Assembly (NCBI GenBank): GCA_965229765.1
Contig: CBDDJT010000004.1
Coordinates: 1,426,001 to 1,490,000, forward strand
Length of the DNA: 64,000 bases
Origin: ASV31 sp965229765
GTDB lineage: Bacteria > Pseudomonadota > Alphaproteobacteria > Rhodobacterales > Rhodobacteraceae
Direction of reading: 5' to 3'
Position numbers and translations under genes: made by a program. The notes under the pieces were generated by a model that worked only from the letters and a program-made list of their open reading frames with translations, was not told the DNA's origin and made no database searches. Positions 25,028 through 32,958 of this stretch are shown here, in pieces (position 1 is the stretch's first letter; the number at the start of each line of letters is the position of its first letter).

Positions 25028-25501
25028 ATGGGACCAAGCGATTCAGATCTCCGCCGCATCCTGAAGGACACTCGCGTGATCGCCTGCGTGGGCGTTTCGC
25101 CCAATACCGTGCGACCCAGCAACTATGTTGCGCGATACCTGTCGCTGCGGGGCTACCGGGTGATCCCGGTCAACCCAGGCCATGCCGGCAGCACGCTCTT
25201 CGGAGAGACGGTGTTCGGCGAGCTCGGCGACATTCCGGCGGATATCCCGGTGGACATGCTCGACATCTTTCGCCGCTCCGAACACGTGCCCCCGATCGTC
25301 GCGTCTGCGCTGGCGCATCTGCCCGCGCTGCGCACCGTCTGGATGCAGATCGGCGTCATGAACGAGCCTGCGGCCGACATGGCCCGAGCCCGCGGACTGA
25401 CGGTGGTGCAGAACCGCTGTCCCAAGATCGAGTATCAGCGCCTTTTCGGTGAACTGCGCATGGGCGGTTTCAACACCGGGGTGATCTCGTCCAAGCTGTA
25501 G
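25028..25501 (+). CDS. CoA-binding domain protein (YccU-like)
   Basis: A 157-residue Rossmann-fold protein. RVIACVGVSPNTVRPSNYVA is the nucleotide/CoA-binding loop, followed by YLSLRGYRVIPVNPG, LDIFRRSEHVPPIV and VWMQIGVMNEPAADMAR, a layout shared with YccU and the CoA-binding domain of succinyl-CoA synthetase alpha. The precise role of this family is not known. Start ATG follows GGGGGACGC. It stands alone between a terminator and the RTX gene. Confidence 0.88.
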   Translation: MGPSDSDLRRILKDTRVIACVGVSPNTVRPSNYVARYLSLRGYRVIPVNPGHAGSTLFGETVFGELGDIPADIPVDMLDIFRRSEHVPPIVASALAHLPALRTVWMQIGVMNEPAADMARARGLTVVQNRCPKIEYQRLFGELRMGGFNTGVISSKL

Positions 25502-25572
25502 GCCCGGGCAATCCTCCAAATTTTTGACAGATTGTTTCGATATGCCTCCCTCTGGCAACGCAAGGGGCACCG

Positions 25573-26661
25573 ATGACCTATCTCGAATTCCGCGAAGCGC
25601 TGAAGCAGCGGGAATCCTCCGGCAACTACCAGGCGGTGAATTCCTTCGGCTACCTCGGCGCCTACCAGTTCGGAGAGGCGGCGCTTGTCGATCTCGGCTT
25701 CGTGGTCAACGACGGCAACCCCTACGACAACCAGATCACCGCCTGGACCGGCAAGATGGGCATCGACAGCACAGCGGAATTCCTTGCCAGTCCCGGCGTG
25801 CAGGACGCCGCGGCGGATGAATGGTTCGAACTACTGTGGGGTTATGCCGAATCGCTGGGCCTCGACGCCTACCTCGGCCAGACGATCGACGGCGTCTACA
25901 TCACCGCCAGCGCGATCATCGCCGGGGCGCATCTGATGGGCATCGGCGGAATGGAGGACTGGCTGGCCTCGGGCGGTACGCTTGCGCTTGTGGACGGCTA
26001 CGGCACCCCGATCGAAGAATATCTGGCGCTGTTCACCGGCTACGAGATGCCCTTCGACACCGGCGAAACGCTGGCAGACCTGGCCGTGCCCACGGGTCTG
26101 CACCTGATCGGCCAGGGCGGGGTCGACTTTCTTTATGGCGGCACGGGGCAGGACATCCTCGAAGGCGCCGCGGGGTCGGACCTGCTGTTCGGCGCGGACG
26201 GGCAGGACAGGCTTTACGGCGGCGACGGCTTTGACGTCATCAACGGCGGCGCGGGCGACGACACGCTCGACGGCGGCGACGGCATGGACATCGTGGGCGG
26301 GGGCGAAGGCGGCGATGTCATCACGGGCGGCGCGGGGCGCGACTTCCTGTTCGGCGGCGACGGGCGGGACGAGATCACGGGCGGCGCGCAGGATGACATC
26401 CTGACCGGGCAGGGCGGCACCGACCTGTTCATCTTCGAAGACGGCTGGGGGCAGGACGTCATCACCGATTTCGACGCGTCCTCCACCGGCGACGTGATCG
26501 TCCTGCGCGATGTCACCGAGATCGCGGACTACGCCGACCTTGTCGCGAACCACATGACGCAAGTGAACGGCGGCGTGCTGATCCATGACGGCACCGGCAA
26601 CGCGATCCTGCTGCCGGGTTATACGCTGGGCGAACTGGAAGCCGGCGATTTCGTCTTCTGA
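25573..26661 (+). CDS. Secreted RTX calcium-binding protein with lysozyme-like N-terminus
   Basis: A 362-residue protein without a Sec signal. Residues 1–35 (FREALKQRESSGNYQAV, then FGYLGAYQFGE) resemble the catalytic entry of transglycosylase/lysozyme folds, with E14 as the candidate acid. The helical part extends to about residue 160. Residues 180–290 hold glycine/aspartate-rich nonapeptide repeats (GGxGxDxLx type, e.g. LYGGDGFDVINGGAGDD) that bind calcium, followed by the usual C-terminal strand region ending LGELEAGDFVF. Such proteins leave the cell by type I secretion using the C-terminus; no exporter genes are adjacent. A peptidoglycan target is inferred. Confidence 0.8.
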   Translation: MTYLEFREALKQRESSGNYQAVNSFGYLGAYQFGEAALVDLGFVVNDGNPYDNQITAWTGKMGIDSTAEFLASPGVQDAAADEWFELLWGYAESLGLDAYLGQTIDGVYITASAIIAGAHLMGIGGMEDWLASGGTLALVDGYGTPIEEYLALFTGYEMPFDTGETLADLAVPTGLHLIGQGGVDFLYGGTGQDILEGAAGSDLLFGADGQDRLYGGDGFDVINGGAGDDTLDGGDGMDIVGGGEGGDVITGGAGRDFLFGGDGRDEITGGAQDDILTGQGGTDLFIFEDGWGQDVITDFDASSTGDVIVLRDVTEIADYADLVANHMTQVNGGVLIHDGTGNAILLPGYTLGELEAGDFVF

Positions 26662-26670
26662 AGGCGGGCC

Positions 26671-27057
26671 CTAGGGCCGGCGCCCGATCAGGCAGAACCC
26701 GTGGCCGAACGGATCACTGCAAAAGGCGACCGGCGGGCGCCCTGCCATATCGAACTGCTCTTCCACCGTGGCGCCCGCCGCGACCGCGCGCACCAGCGCC
26801 GCGTCGAAATCGTCCACGTGGAAATCCAGATGCACCGGCGTCCAGTGCCGCGCATAGCACCGCCGGTCGTCAGACCCTTTTGCGGGCGCCGACCCCTCGG
26901 GTTTTTCCATCAGCGCGATCCGCGCCTCTCCGGATTGCAGCATGGCGTACAGGGGCGCTGGCCGTGCCACTTCCTCGAACCCGAAGGCCGCGCCGTAGAA
27001 CCGCAGCCCCTCGGCCATGTCCGGCACGTCGACCGTGATCGCGATCCGGACCGTCAT
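26671..27057 (-). CDS. VOC (glyoxalase/bleomycin resistance) family protein
   Basis: A 128-residue protein with two beta-alpha-beta-beta-beta modules. The first begins IAITVDVPDMAEGLRFYGAA, the second VHLDFHVDDFDAALVRAV, and it ends PFGHGFCLIGRRP. Metal ligands may come from the H/E positions in these strands. Members include glyoxalases, dioxygenases and binding proteins; the substrate is unknown. It starts 2 bases after the hisE stop and may ride on the his operon. Confidence 0.85.
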   Translation of the reverse strand: MTVRIAITVDVPDMAEGLRFYGAAFGFEEVARPAPLYAMLQSGEARIALMEKPEGSAPAKGSDDRRCYARHWTPVHLDFHVDDFDAALVRAVAAGATVEEQFDMAGRPPVAFCSDPFGHGFCLIGRRP

Positions 27058-27059
27058 GC

Positions 27060-27374
27060 CTACCCCTTTCGCCCGGCCTTCTCGGCCAGACCGGACATGC
27101 CCTCGCGCCGTTCCAGTTCCGCCAGAACGTCGGCCAGCGTCACGTCGCGCGCGGCCAGCATCACCAGCAGGTGATAAAGCACGTCCGCCGCCTCTGACGT
27201 CAGCCGGTCGCGGTCGCCCCTGACCGCCTCGATGATCGCCTCGACGGCCTCTTCGCCGAACTTCTCGGCGCATTTCTCAGGGCCCTTGGCCAGAAGCTTG
27301 GCCGTCCAGCTTTCCCCGGGGTCGGCGCCCTTGCGCGCCGCGACGGTGGCGGCCAGACGTTCCAGCGCGCTCAT
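27060..27374 (-). CDS. hisE: Phosphoribosyl-ATP pyrophosphatase
   Basis: A 104-residue all-alpha NTP-pyrophosphohydrolase that converts phosphoribosyl-ATP to phosphoribosyl-AMP, the second step of histidine synthesis. The MazG-like metal motif is seen as KCAEKFGEEAVEAIIEA and SEAADVLYHLLVMLA, whose Glu/Asp residues hold magnesium. It overlaps the hisF stop by 4 bases. It is separate from hisI, which is not in the window. Confidence 0.95.
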   Translation of the reverse strand: MSALERLAATVAARKGADPGESWTAKLLAKGPEKCAEKFGEEAVEAIIEAVRGDRDRLTSEAADVLYHLLVMLAARDVTLADVLAELERREGMSGLAEKAGRKG

Positions 27375-28132
27375 GTCAGGCGCACCGGGATGCCGGCGGC
27401 GGCCATGTGGGCCTTTGCCTCACCGATGGTGAACTCGCCGAAATGAAAGATGGACGCCGCCAGCACCGCGCTGGCATGCCCCTCGGTCACGCCCTCGACA
27501 AGGTGGTCGAGCGTGCCCACCCCGCCGGATGCGATCACCGGCACGCCCACAGCGTCGGCGATGGCGCGGGTCAGCGGGATGTTGAAGCCCGCCCGCGTGC
27601 CGTCCCGGTCCATCGAGGTCAGAAGGATCTCGCCCGCGCCCTTGCCCTCGACCGTGCGCGCGAACTCGACCGCGTCGATCCCCGTGGGCCGCCGCCCACC
27701 GTGGGTAAAGATCTCCCACCGCCCCGGCTCGACCGTCTTGGCGTCGATCGCCACGACGATGCACTGGCTGCCGAACCGGTCGGCGGCCCGCGCCACCACG
27801 TCCGGGTCGGCCACGGCGGCCGAGTTGAAACTGACCTTGTCCGCGCCGGCCAGAAGCAGCGCGCGCACATCCTCGACCGTGCGCACGCCGCCCCCGATGG
27901 TCAGCGGCATGAAGCACTGTTCCGCCGTGCGCGTGGCAAGGTCGTACATCGTGCCCCGGTTCTCGTGCGTGGCGTGGATGTCGAGGAAACACAGCTCATC
28001 CGCGCCCGCCGCGTCATAGGCGCGCGCGGCCTCTACCGGGTCGCCGGCGTCCACCAGATCGACGAAGTTCACGCCCTTGACGACGCGCCCGTCGGCGACG
28101 TCAAGGCAGGGGATGACACGGGTTTTCAACAT
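27371..28132 (-). CDS. hisF: Imidazole glycerol phosphate synthase, cyclase subunit
   Basis: A 253-residue TIM-barrel subunit that uses ammonia delivered by HisH to make imidazole glycerol phosphate and AICAR. It starts MLKTRVIPCLDVADGRVVKG with catalytic Asp11, and carries MPLTIGGGVRTVEDV, ILLTSMDRDGTRAGFN (catalytic Asp near 130) and PVIASGGVGTLDHLVEG. Length and motifs are normal. It is followed with a 4-base overlap by hisE. Confidence 0.97.
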   Translation of the reverse strand: MLKTRVIPCLDVADGRVVKGVNFVDLVDAGDPVEAARAYDAAGADELCFLDIHATHENRGTMYDLATRTAEQCFMPLTIGGGVRTVEDVRALLLAGADKVSFNSAAVADPDVVARAADRFGSQCIVVAIDAKTVEPGRWEIFTHGGRRPTGIDAVEFARTVEGKGAGEILLTSMDRDGTRAGFNIPLTRAIADAVGVPVIASGGVGTLDHLVEGVTEGHASAVLAASIFHFGEFTIGEAKAHMAAAGIPVRLT

Positions 28133-28300
28133 GGCGGGGGTCTAGCGCGCGCCCGCGCGCTTGGGAAGGGGCCAGAGTGTGCCTGCCACCCAGACAGTGG
28201 GCAGCGGCTGGCCATCGGGGCGGCCATCCGCTGCCCGGGCCGCCTGCGGCGGCTGTTCCGGGCGGGATCTCTCCGCTCTCAGGTCAATTGCGCCCTTGGC

Positions 28301-28582
28301 CTACCGCCGTCCCCGCCGGATCGCCGCCACGATCCCCGCGCCCAGCAGCAGCGCCAGCCCAAGCCCCGCCGCCGGCAGCGTCACCAGCGCCAGCCAGCCC
28401 ATCACGAACAGCGTGTAAAGCGTTTCGCCCCAGTCGGTCCCGCCGATCATGCAGGGGTTGGCGAACCCTTCGTGCAGCACGCAACCCGCCGCCGACGCGA
28501 TCCCTCCCGCCAGAAACGCCAGCGCGACGGGCAACAGCCCGACAACAACCAGCGCCGCGCCTATCCAGACCGCGGCGCGCAT
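28301..28582 (-). CDS. Small membrane protein between hisA and hisF
   Basis: A 93-residue protein with two predicted membrane helices: an N-terminal one (AAVWIGAALVVVGLLPVALA) and a C-terminal one (FVMGWLALVTLPAAGLGLAL). A loop of about 30 residues between them contains Cys in AAGCVLHEG and NPCMIGG, which could form a disulfide in the periplasm. It starts 4 bases after the hisA stop, so it is in the his operon. The function is unknown; similar proteins sit at this place in related genomes as far as I recall. Confidence 0.65.
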   Translation of the reverse strand: MRAAVWIGAALVVVGLLPVALAFLAGGIASAAGCVLHEGFANPCMIGGTDWGETLYTLFVMGWLALVTLPAAGLGLALLLGAGIVAAIRRGRR

Positions 28583-28586
28583 CCCC

Positions 28587-29306
28587 CTAGCCCCGCAGCA
28601 CGCCAAGCGCCGCGCCAAGATCCAGCGCCCCGTCATAAAGCGCCCGGCCCGAAATCGCCCCCGCGATCACGCCGGTGTCGCGCAGCCGCACAAGGTCGTC
28701 CAGCGACGACACCCCGCCAGAGGCGATCACCGGGATCGTGACCGCGCGCGCCAGAGCCTCTGTCGCGGTGAAATTGGGCCCCTGCATCGCCCCGTCACGG
28801 TCAATGTCGGTATAGATGATCGCCGCCACGCCCGCGTCCTCGAAGCGGTGGGCCAGATCGGTGACCATCATGTCGGTGTCCTCGGCCCAGCCCTTGGTGG
28901 CCACCCGCCCGCCGCGCGCGTCGATACCCACCGCCACCTTGCCGGGAAAGGCCCGCGCCGCCTCATGCACCAGTGCAGGGTTTTCCACCGCCACGGTGCC
29001 AAGGATCACCCGCGCCAGTCCGCGCTCCAGCCACATCTCGATGGTGTCCATGTCGCGGATGCCGCCGCCCAGTTGCGCGGGAACCTCCACGGCGGCGAGG
29101 ATCGCCTCGACCGCCGCCGCGTTCACCGGCCGTCCCGCGAAGGCGCCGTTCAGGTCCACCAGGTGCAGCCATTCGCAGCCCGCATCCGCAAAGGCGCGCG
29201 CCTGCGCCGCGGGGTCGTCGCCAAAGACGGTGGCCTTGTCCATGTCGCCGCGCAACAGCCGCACGCACTGGCCGTCCTTCAGGTCGATGGCGGGGTAAAG
29301 GATCAT
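28587..29306 (-). CDS. hisA: Phosphoribosylformimino-AICAR ribotide isomerase
   Basis: A 239-residue TIM-barrel isomerase for the fourth step of histidine synthesis. It starts MILYPAIDLKDGQCVRLLRG with the catalytic Asp8, and has VPAQLGGGIRDMDTIEMWLE (shown to the phosphate site), IIYTDIDRDGAMQGPN with the second catalytic Asp, and PVIASGGVSSLDDL. I used the ATG at 29306 because the family begins MILYPAIDL; an upstream ATG would add seven residues. It is followed by a membrane protein gene and hisF. Confidence 0.96.
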   Translation of the reverse strand: MILYPAIDLKDGQCVRLLRGDMDKATVFGDDPAAQARAFADAGCEWLHLVDLNGAFAGRPVNAAAVEAILAAVEVPAQLGGGIRDMDTIEMWLERGLARVILGTVAVENPALVHEAARAFPGKVAVGIDARGGRVATKGWAEDTDMMVTDLAHRFEDAGVAAIIYTDIDRDGAMQGPNFTATEALARAVTIPVIASGGVSSLDDLVRLRDTGVIAGAISGRALYDGALDLGAALGVLRG

Positions 29307-29433
29307 GTCGCGGCCTTTCGTCTGCACCTCGGCGGCTCTCTAAGCCGGTGACGTGGCGGAATGCAATGCGCCGCGGGCTTGATCGGACACGCGCAGGGCG
29401 CCAAACTCGATGTACAGGGACGGGAGGTTGGGC

Positions 29434-29832
29434 ATGACCCGCATCGGACATTCGCTTGCAGCACTGCTGCTTCTGACCGGGCCCGCGCTGGCCGAAGACC
29501 TGATCGGCGACTGGCGCACCGCCGCCGACGACAACGGGAATTCCGGCATCATCCGCGTGGTCCAGTGCGGTGCGGCCCTGTGCGGCACGCTGGTGCAGGC
29601 CTTCGACGGCTTCGGCAACACCATGCAGACCGACAACCTCGGCCGCCGGATCATCTGGGACACCAGCCCGACCAGCACGTCCGGGCAGTATCGCGGGATG
29701 CTCTATTCGCCCGACCGCGACAAGGAATACCGCTCCAAGCTGCAACTGACCGGCGACACGCTCAGCGTGTCGGGATGCGTCATGGGCGGCGCGGTCTGCC
29801 GCGAAGGCGGGGTCTGGCAGCGGGTGCGCTGA
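29434..29832 (+). CDS. DUF2147 family secreted protein
   Basis: A 132-residue protein with a signal peptide (MTRIGHSLAALLLLTGPALA, cleavage after ALA). The mature part begins EDLIGDWRTAADDNGNSGII, as in DUF2147 proteins, with a Cys pair CGAALCGTLV and a later pair CVMGGAVC, then ends GVWQRVR. The family forms a periplasmic beta-barrel lipocalin-like fold of unknown function. It is transcribed opposite to the his genes on both sides. Confidence 0.88.
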   Translation: MTRIGHSLAALLLLTGPALAEDLIGDWRTAADDNGNSGIIRVVQCGAALCGTLVQAFDGFGNTMQTDNLGRRIIWDTSPTSTSGQYRGMLYSPDRDKEYRSKLQLTGDTLSVSGCVMGGAVCREGGVWQRVR

Positions 29833-29867
29833 CGGTCGCCCGACACTGCCTGTAACCGCCTGACGCC

Positions 29868-31232
29868 TCAGGCCAGAAGCCGTGCCTCGTGCAGGCGCGG
29901 GCTGGGCCGGGCGAATGGACCATAGCTGCCGGGCAGGGCGGCAAGGTCGGGACAAATCGAAAAAAGCTCGACACGCGCCTTTGGGTGAAGGATCGCCTTG
30001 TCGATCTGGCCGGGATAAAGCGATTCGGTCTCCACGCCCTCGGCGCTCACAACGTGGTGGCGGTCGAGCAGCAGGTGCAGATAGTCCACGCCGGCCTGTC
30101 GGGTGTCCACGATGATCGTGCTGTCGTTGACCAGCGCCTTGGCCGGTACCAGCAGCTCTGCATCGCCGAACAGCAGTTCTGCGCGCCACCCGCGGACCAG
30201 TATCCTGTGCTGCTGGGAAACCCGCATGTCGCGGGCCGGAACGCCGGGCCCCAGCGCTCCCGCGCGGATCAGGATCGGGCGGAACGAGGGGGTCCGTGCC
30301 AGCCGTGCAGCGTCGATCGGCGTTCGTGACACCCAGCGCAGCGGTTGCGGGCCGTCGTCCTGCGTCAGGATCAGGTCTCCCGGCGCAAGGTCTTCGACCG
30401 GCACCGCACCGCGCGTCGTCTCGATCAGCGTGCCCGGGGTGAAGCAGGGGATGATCCCGTCCTCGAAGGCGACAACGCCCACCTCTTCCAGCACATGGTT
30501 CTTCTCGCTGTCGTTCGACTGCTCTTCCTCGATGAACAGGTCGACGGTGCTGTTGGTCTGCCCGTCGATGACAACCGTGGCCGTGTTGCCGCCGTTGATC
30601 GTCTGGGTCTCGGCAACCACGACGGCGTTGCTGAACGTGTCGCCAAGGTCCAGTGTCGCCACGTTGTGATCGATGCTGCCGGCAACCGCGGCCGTCCCGC
30701 TGTCCGCCGTGCCGCCGGGCTGGATCGCGATATAGCCTATGGTCTCGGAACCATGGTTGTTGGCCTCTGCCTCTTCTTCCTGAAGGCGGATGGTGAAGCC
30801 ATTGCTGGTGATGTTCAGCGGGTCGCTGTCCACGGTGGTGGTGTCGTTGTTCGACATCACGGAGGTCAGGACCACCGGCTCAGTGCCAAAATCCCCCGTC
30901 AGGCTGACCGAGGTGTTGTTGCCGCTGGTGGCAGTGGTTCCAGCCTCGATGACCCGTCCGTCGGGCAGGGTGTGCACACCCTCCTCGACAGCGATCCAGT
31001 TGATGGTTTCGACGGCGGGATGCGCCCCGTCGTGATACTCCCACTCCTCGATGATAAAGCTGAAGCCGGTCTCATCGACCTCGACAACCCGCAGCACGAA
31101 CTCGTTGCCGCCGTTGTTCGTTGCCGTCAGGGCGATGACCGCGTTTTCGATCGGCTCTTCAAAGTCGACGCGTATCAGTTCGTTCTCGGTCGGAGAGTTC
31201 GTCGTAACGCTTCCGGCTTCGCCGATCGCCAT
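29868..31232 (-). CDS. Hint_2 domain protein with three lectin-like repeats
   Basis: A 454-residue acidic protein. The first 260 residues are three tandem modules of about 80 residues, each a beta-sandwich-like unit ending in a similar line: VETINWIAVEEG, SETIGYIAIQPG and LEEVGVVAFEDG. They resemble H-type lectin repeats. From residue 263 a Hint_2 module follows: CFTPGTLIETTRGAVPVEDL, then LRWVSRTPI, QQHRILVRGW, AKALVNDSTI and the ending typical of Rhodobacterales Hint proteins. Hint modules self-cleave at the Cys. No Sec signal is seen; such proteins are thought to be exported by type I systems. The ATG at 31232 is preferred over one at 31289. It interrupts the his cluster between hisH and hisA. 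Confidence 0.8.
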   Translation of the reverse strand: MAIGEAGSVTTNSPTENELIRVDFEEPIENAVIALTATNNGGNEFVLRVVEVDETGFSFIIEEWEYHDGAHPAVETINWIAVEEGVHTLPDGRVIEAGTTATSGNNTSVSLTGDFGTEPVVLTSVMSNNDTTTVDSDPLNITSNGFTIRLQEEEAEANNHGSETIGYIAIQPGGTADSGTAAVAGSIDHNVATLDLGDTFSNAVVVAETQTINGGNTATVVIDGQTNSTVDLFIEEEQSNDSEKNHVLEEVGVVAFEDGIIPCFTPGTLIETTRGAVPVEDLAPGDLILTQDDGPQPLRWVSRTPIDAARLARTPSFRPILIRAGALGPGVPARDMRVSQQHRILVRGWRAELLFGDAELLVPAKALVNDSTIIVDTRQAGVDYLHLLLDRHHVVSAEGVETESLYPGQIDKAILHPKARVELFSICPDLAALPGSYGPFARPSPRLHEARLLA

Positions 31233-31357
31233 GCTGCACCCCCACGTCGGGAAACTCGTCAAGCCGTATTCTGGACAGCCGTTGACCAATTCTCACCAAA
31301 ACACGGCGGAAGTTTGTCATTGAGCAGAAATTGGAAACAATCCCGCGCCCAGGGCGC

Positions 31358-31996
31358 TCAGGGCGCCCAGGTCAGAAAGTTCGCGATCATCCGCAACCCC
31401 GCCGACTGGCTCTTTTCGGGGTGGAACTGCGTGCCAAGCATCGTGTCCCGCCCCACGATCGCGGTGACGTCGCCACCATAATCGCAATGCGCCAGCCGGT
31501 GCGCCGGGTCGTCCACGTGGAACTGGTAGCCATGCACGAAATAGGCATGGTCGCCCGTCCCGATCCCCTCCAGCACCGGGTGCGGGCGGTCGACGATCAG
31601 GTCGTTCCAGCCCATGTGCGGCACCTTCAGCGCCGGATCGTCCGGCGTGATCCGCTCCACGTCGCCCGGGATCCAACCGAGCCCCGCGACCTCTTCGTAC
31701 TCGTGCCCGCGGCTGGCCAGCATCTGCATCCCCACGCAGATCCCCAGGAAGGGCCGTCCCCGGTCCAGCACCGCCTCACGCATCGCCTCGGCCACGCCCG
31801 TCACCGCGAAAAGCGCCGCGCGGCAGGCCGGAAACGCCCCGTCGCCGGGCAGGACGATCCGGTCCGCCTGCGCCACGTCCTCGGCCCGGTCGGTGACGAT
31901 CACCTCGCCCGCCCCGGTCTCGCGCGCCATGCGCTGGAACGCCTTTTCCGCGGAATGCAGGTTCCCGGATTCGTAATCGATCAGGACGGTCAGCAT
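31358..31996 (-). CDS. hisH: Imidazole glycerol phosphate synthase, glutamine amidotransferase subunit
   Basis: A 212-residue class I glutaminase that supplies ammonia to HisF. The nucleophile Cys sits in PFLGICVGMQML, the His-Glu pair in TQFHPEKSQSAG, and the start MLTVLIDYESGNLHS is typical. It follows hisB with a 5-base gap. The partner hisF lies 3.2 kb downstream, separated by the Hint gene, DUF2147 and hisA. Confidence 0.96.
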   Translation of the reverse strand: MLTVLIDYESGNLHSAEKAFQRMARETGAGEVIVTDRAEDVAQADRIVLPGDGAFPACRAALFAVTGVAEAMREAVLDRGRPFLGICVGMQMLASRGHEYEEVAGLGWIPGDVERITPDDPALKVPHMGWNDLIVDRPHPVLEGIGTGDHAYFVHGYQFHVDDPAHRLAHCDYGGDVTAIVGRDTMLGTQFHPEKSQSAGLRMIANFLTWAP

Positions 31997-32001
31997 GAGG
32001 C

Positions 32002-32589
32002 CTACAGCGTCCCCTTGGTGGACGGCACCGCGTCGGCCTTGCGCGGGTCCACCTCTAGCGCGTCGCGCAACGCCCGCGCCACTGCCTTGAACGCCGCCTC
32101 GGCGATGTGGTGGCTGTTCAGCCCGTGCAGCATGTCCACGTGCAGCGTGATGCCGCCATGGGTGCTGAACGCCTGGAAGAACTCGCGCACCAGCTCGGTG
32201 TCGAAGGTGCCGATCTTGGCCGTGGGCAGGTCCACGTTCCACACCAGGTACGGCCGCCCCGACAGGTCGAGCGCCGCGCGCACCAGCGCGTCGTCCATCG
32301 GCAACAGGCACGACCCGTAGCGGCGGATGCCGCGCTTGTCGCCCATCGCCTGCGCCAGCGCCTGGCCAAGCGCGATGCCCGTGTCCTCGACCGTGTGGTG
32401 ATCGTCGATGTGCAGGTCGCCCTTCGCCGACACGGTCATGTCGATCAGCGCATGGCGGGCCAGCTGGTCCAGCATGTGATCGAAAAAGCCCACGCCGGTC
32501 GCGTTCTCGTACCGGCCCGTGCCGTCGAGGCCCAGCGACACCGAGATGTCGGTCTCGGCCGTGGTGCGGGTTATGCTGGCGCTGCGCAT
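32002..32589 (-). CDS. hisB: Imidazoleglycerol-phosphate dehydratase
   Basis: A 195-residue single-function HisB (no phosphatase domain) that dehydrates imidazoleglycerol phosphate. The manganese-binding histidine motifs are GFFDHMLDQLARHALID, HIDDHHTVEDTGIALGQAL (in part) and LHGLNSHHIAEAAFKA. It starts the leftward his run hisB–hisH. The length is normal for the family. Confidence 0.97.
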   Translation of the reverse strand: MRSASITRTTAETDISVSLGLDGTGRYENATGVGFFDHMLDQLARHALIDMTVSAKGDLHIDDHHTVEDTGIALGQALAQAMGDKRGIRRYGSCLLPMDDALVRAALDLSGRPYLVWNVDLPTAKIGTFDTELVREFFQAFSTHGGITLHVDMLHGLNSHHIAEAAFKAVARALRDALEVDPRKADAVPSTKGTL

Positions 32590-32712
32590 GGTGAAAGCCC
32601 CCTGTTGCGGACGCGCGCCTTATAGGCCGGCACCCGGGCCATTCCAAGGCAGCGGTTGCGGTTTCGGCGCGGGCGCGGCATCGTCGCCGCAATCGCCACC
32701 GGAGGCCCCGAC

Positions 32713-32952
32713 ATGAGCACCTGCGTCTTCATCCAGATCCGCTGCCGCCCCGGCACCACCTACAAGGTGGCCGAAAAGATCGCCCTGCGCGAAATCCATT
32801 CAGAGCTCTTCTCGACCAGCGGCGAATACGACCTCATCATGAAGCTCTACATCCCCGCCGATCAGGACGTGGGCAAGTACATCAACGATCACCTGCTGAC
32901 GATCCCCGATATCGAACGCTCGCTGACCACGCTGACGTTCAAGGCGTTCTAG
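32713..32952 (+). CDS. Lrp/AsnC ligand-binding (RAM) domain-only protein
   Basis: A 79-residue protein comprising only the alpha/beta ligand-binding domain of Lrp/AsnC regulators (TCVFIQIRCRPGTTYKVAEK, then GEYDLIMKLYIPADQDVG and IERSLTTLTFKAF). It lacks a DNA-binding domain. Stand-alone RAM proteins form ring oligomers and bind amino acids in known cases. It lies divergently from hisB and 6 bases ahead of the phosphomannomutase gene, suggesting one transcript with it. Confidence 0.88.
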   Translation: MSTCVFIQIRCRPGTTYKVAEKIALREIHSELFSTSGEYDLIMKLYIPADQDVGKYINDHLLTIPDIERSLTTLTFKAF

Positions 32953-32958
32953 CCGCCC

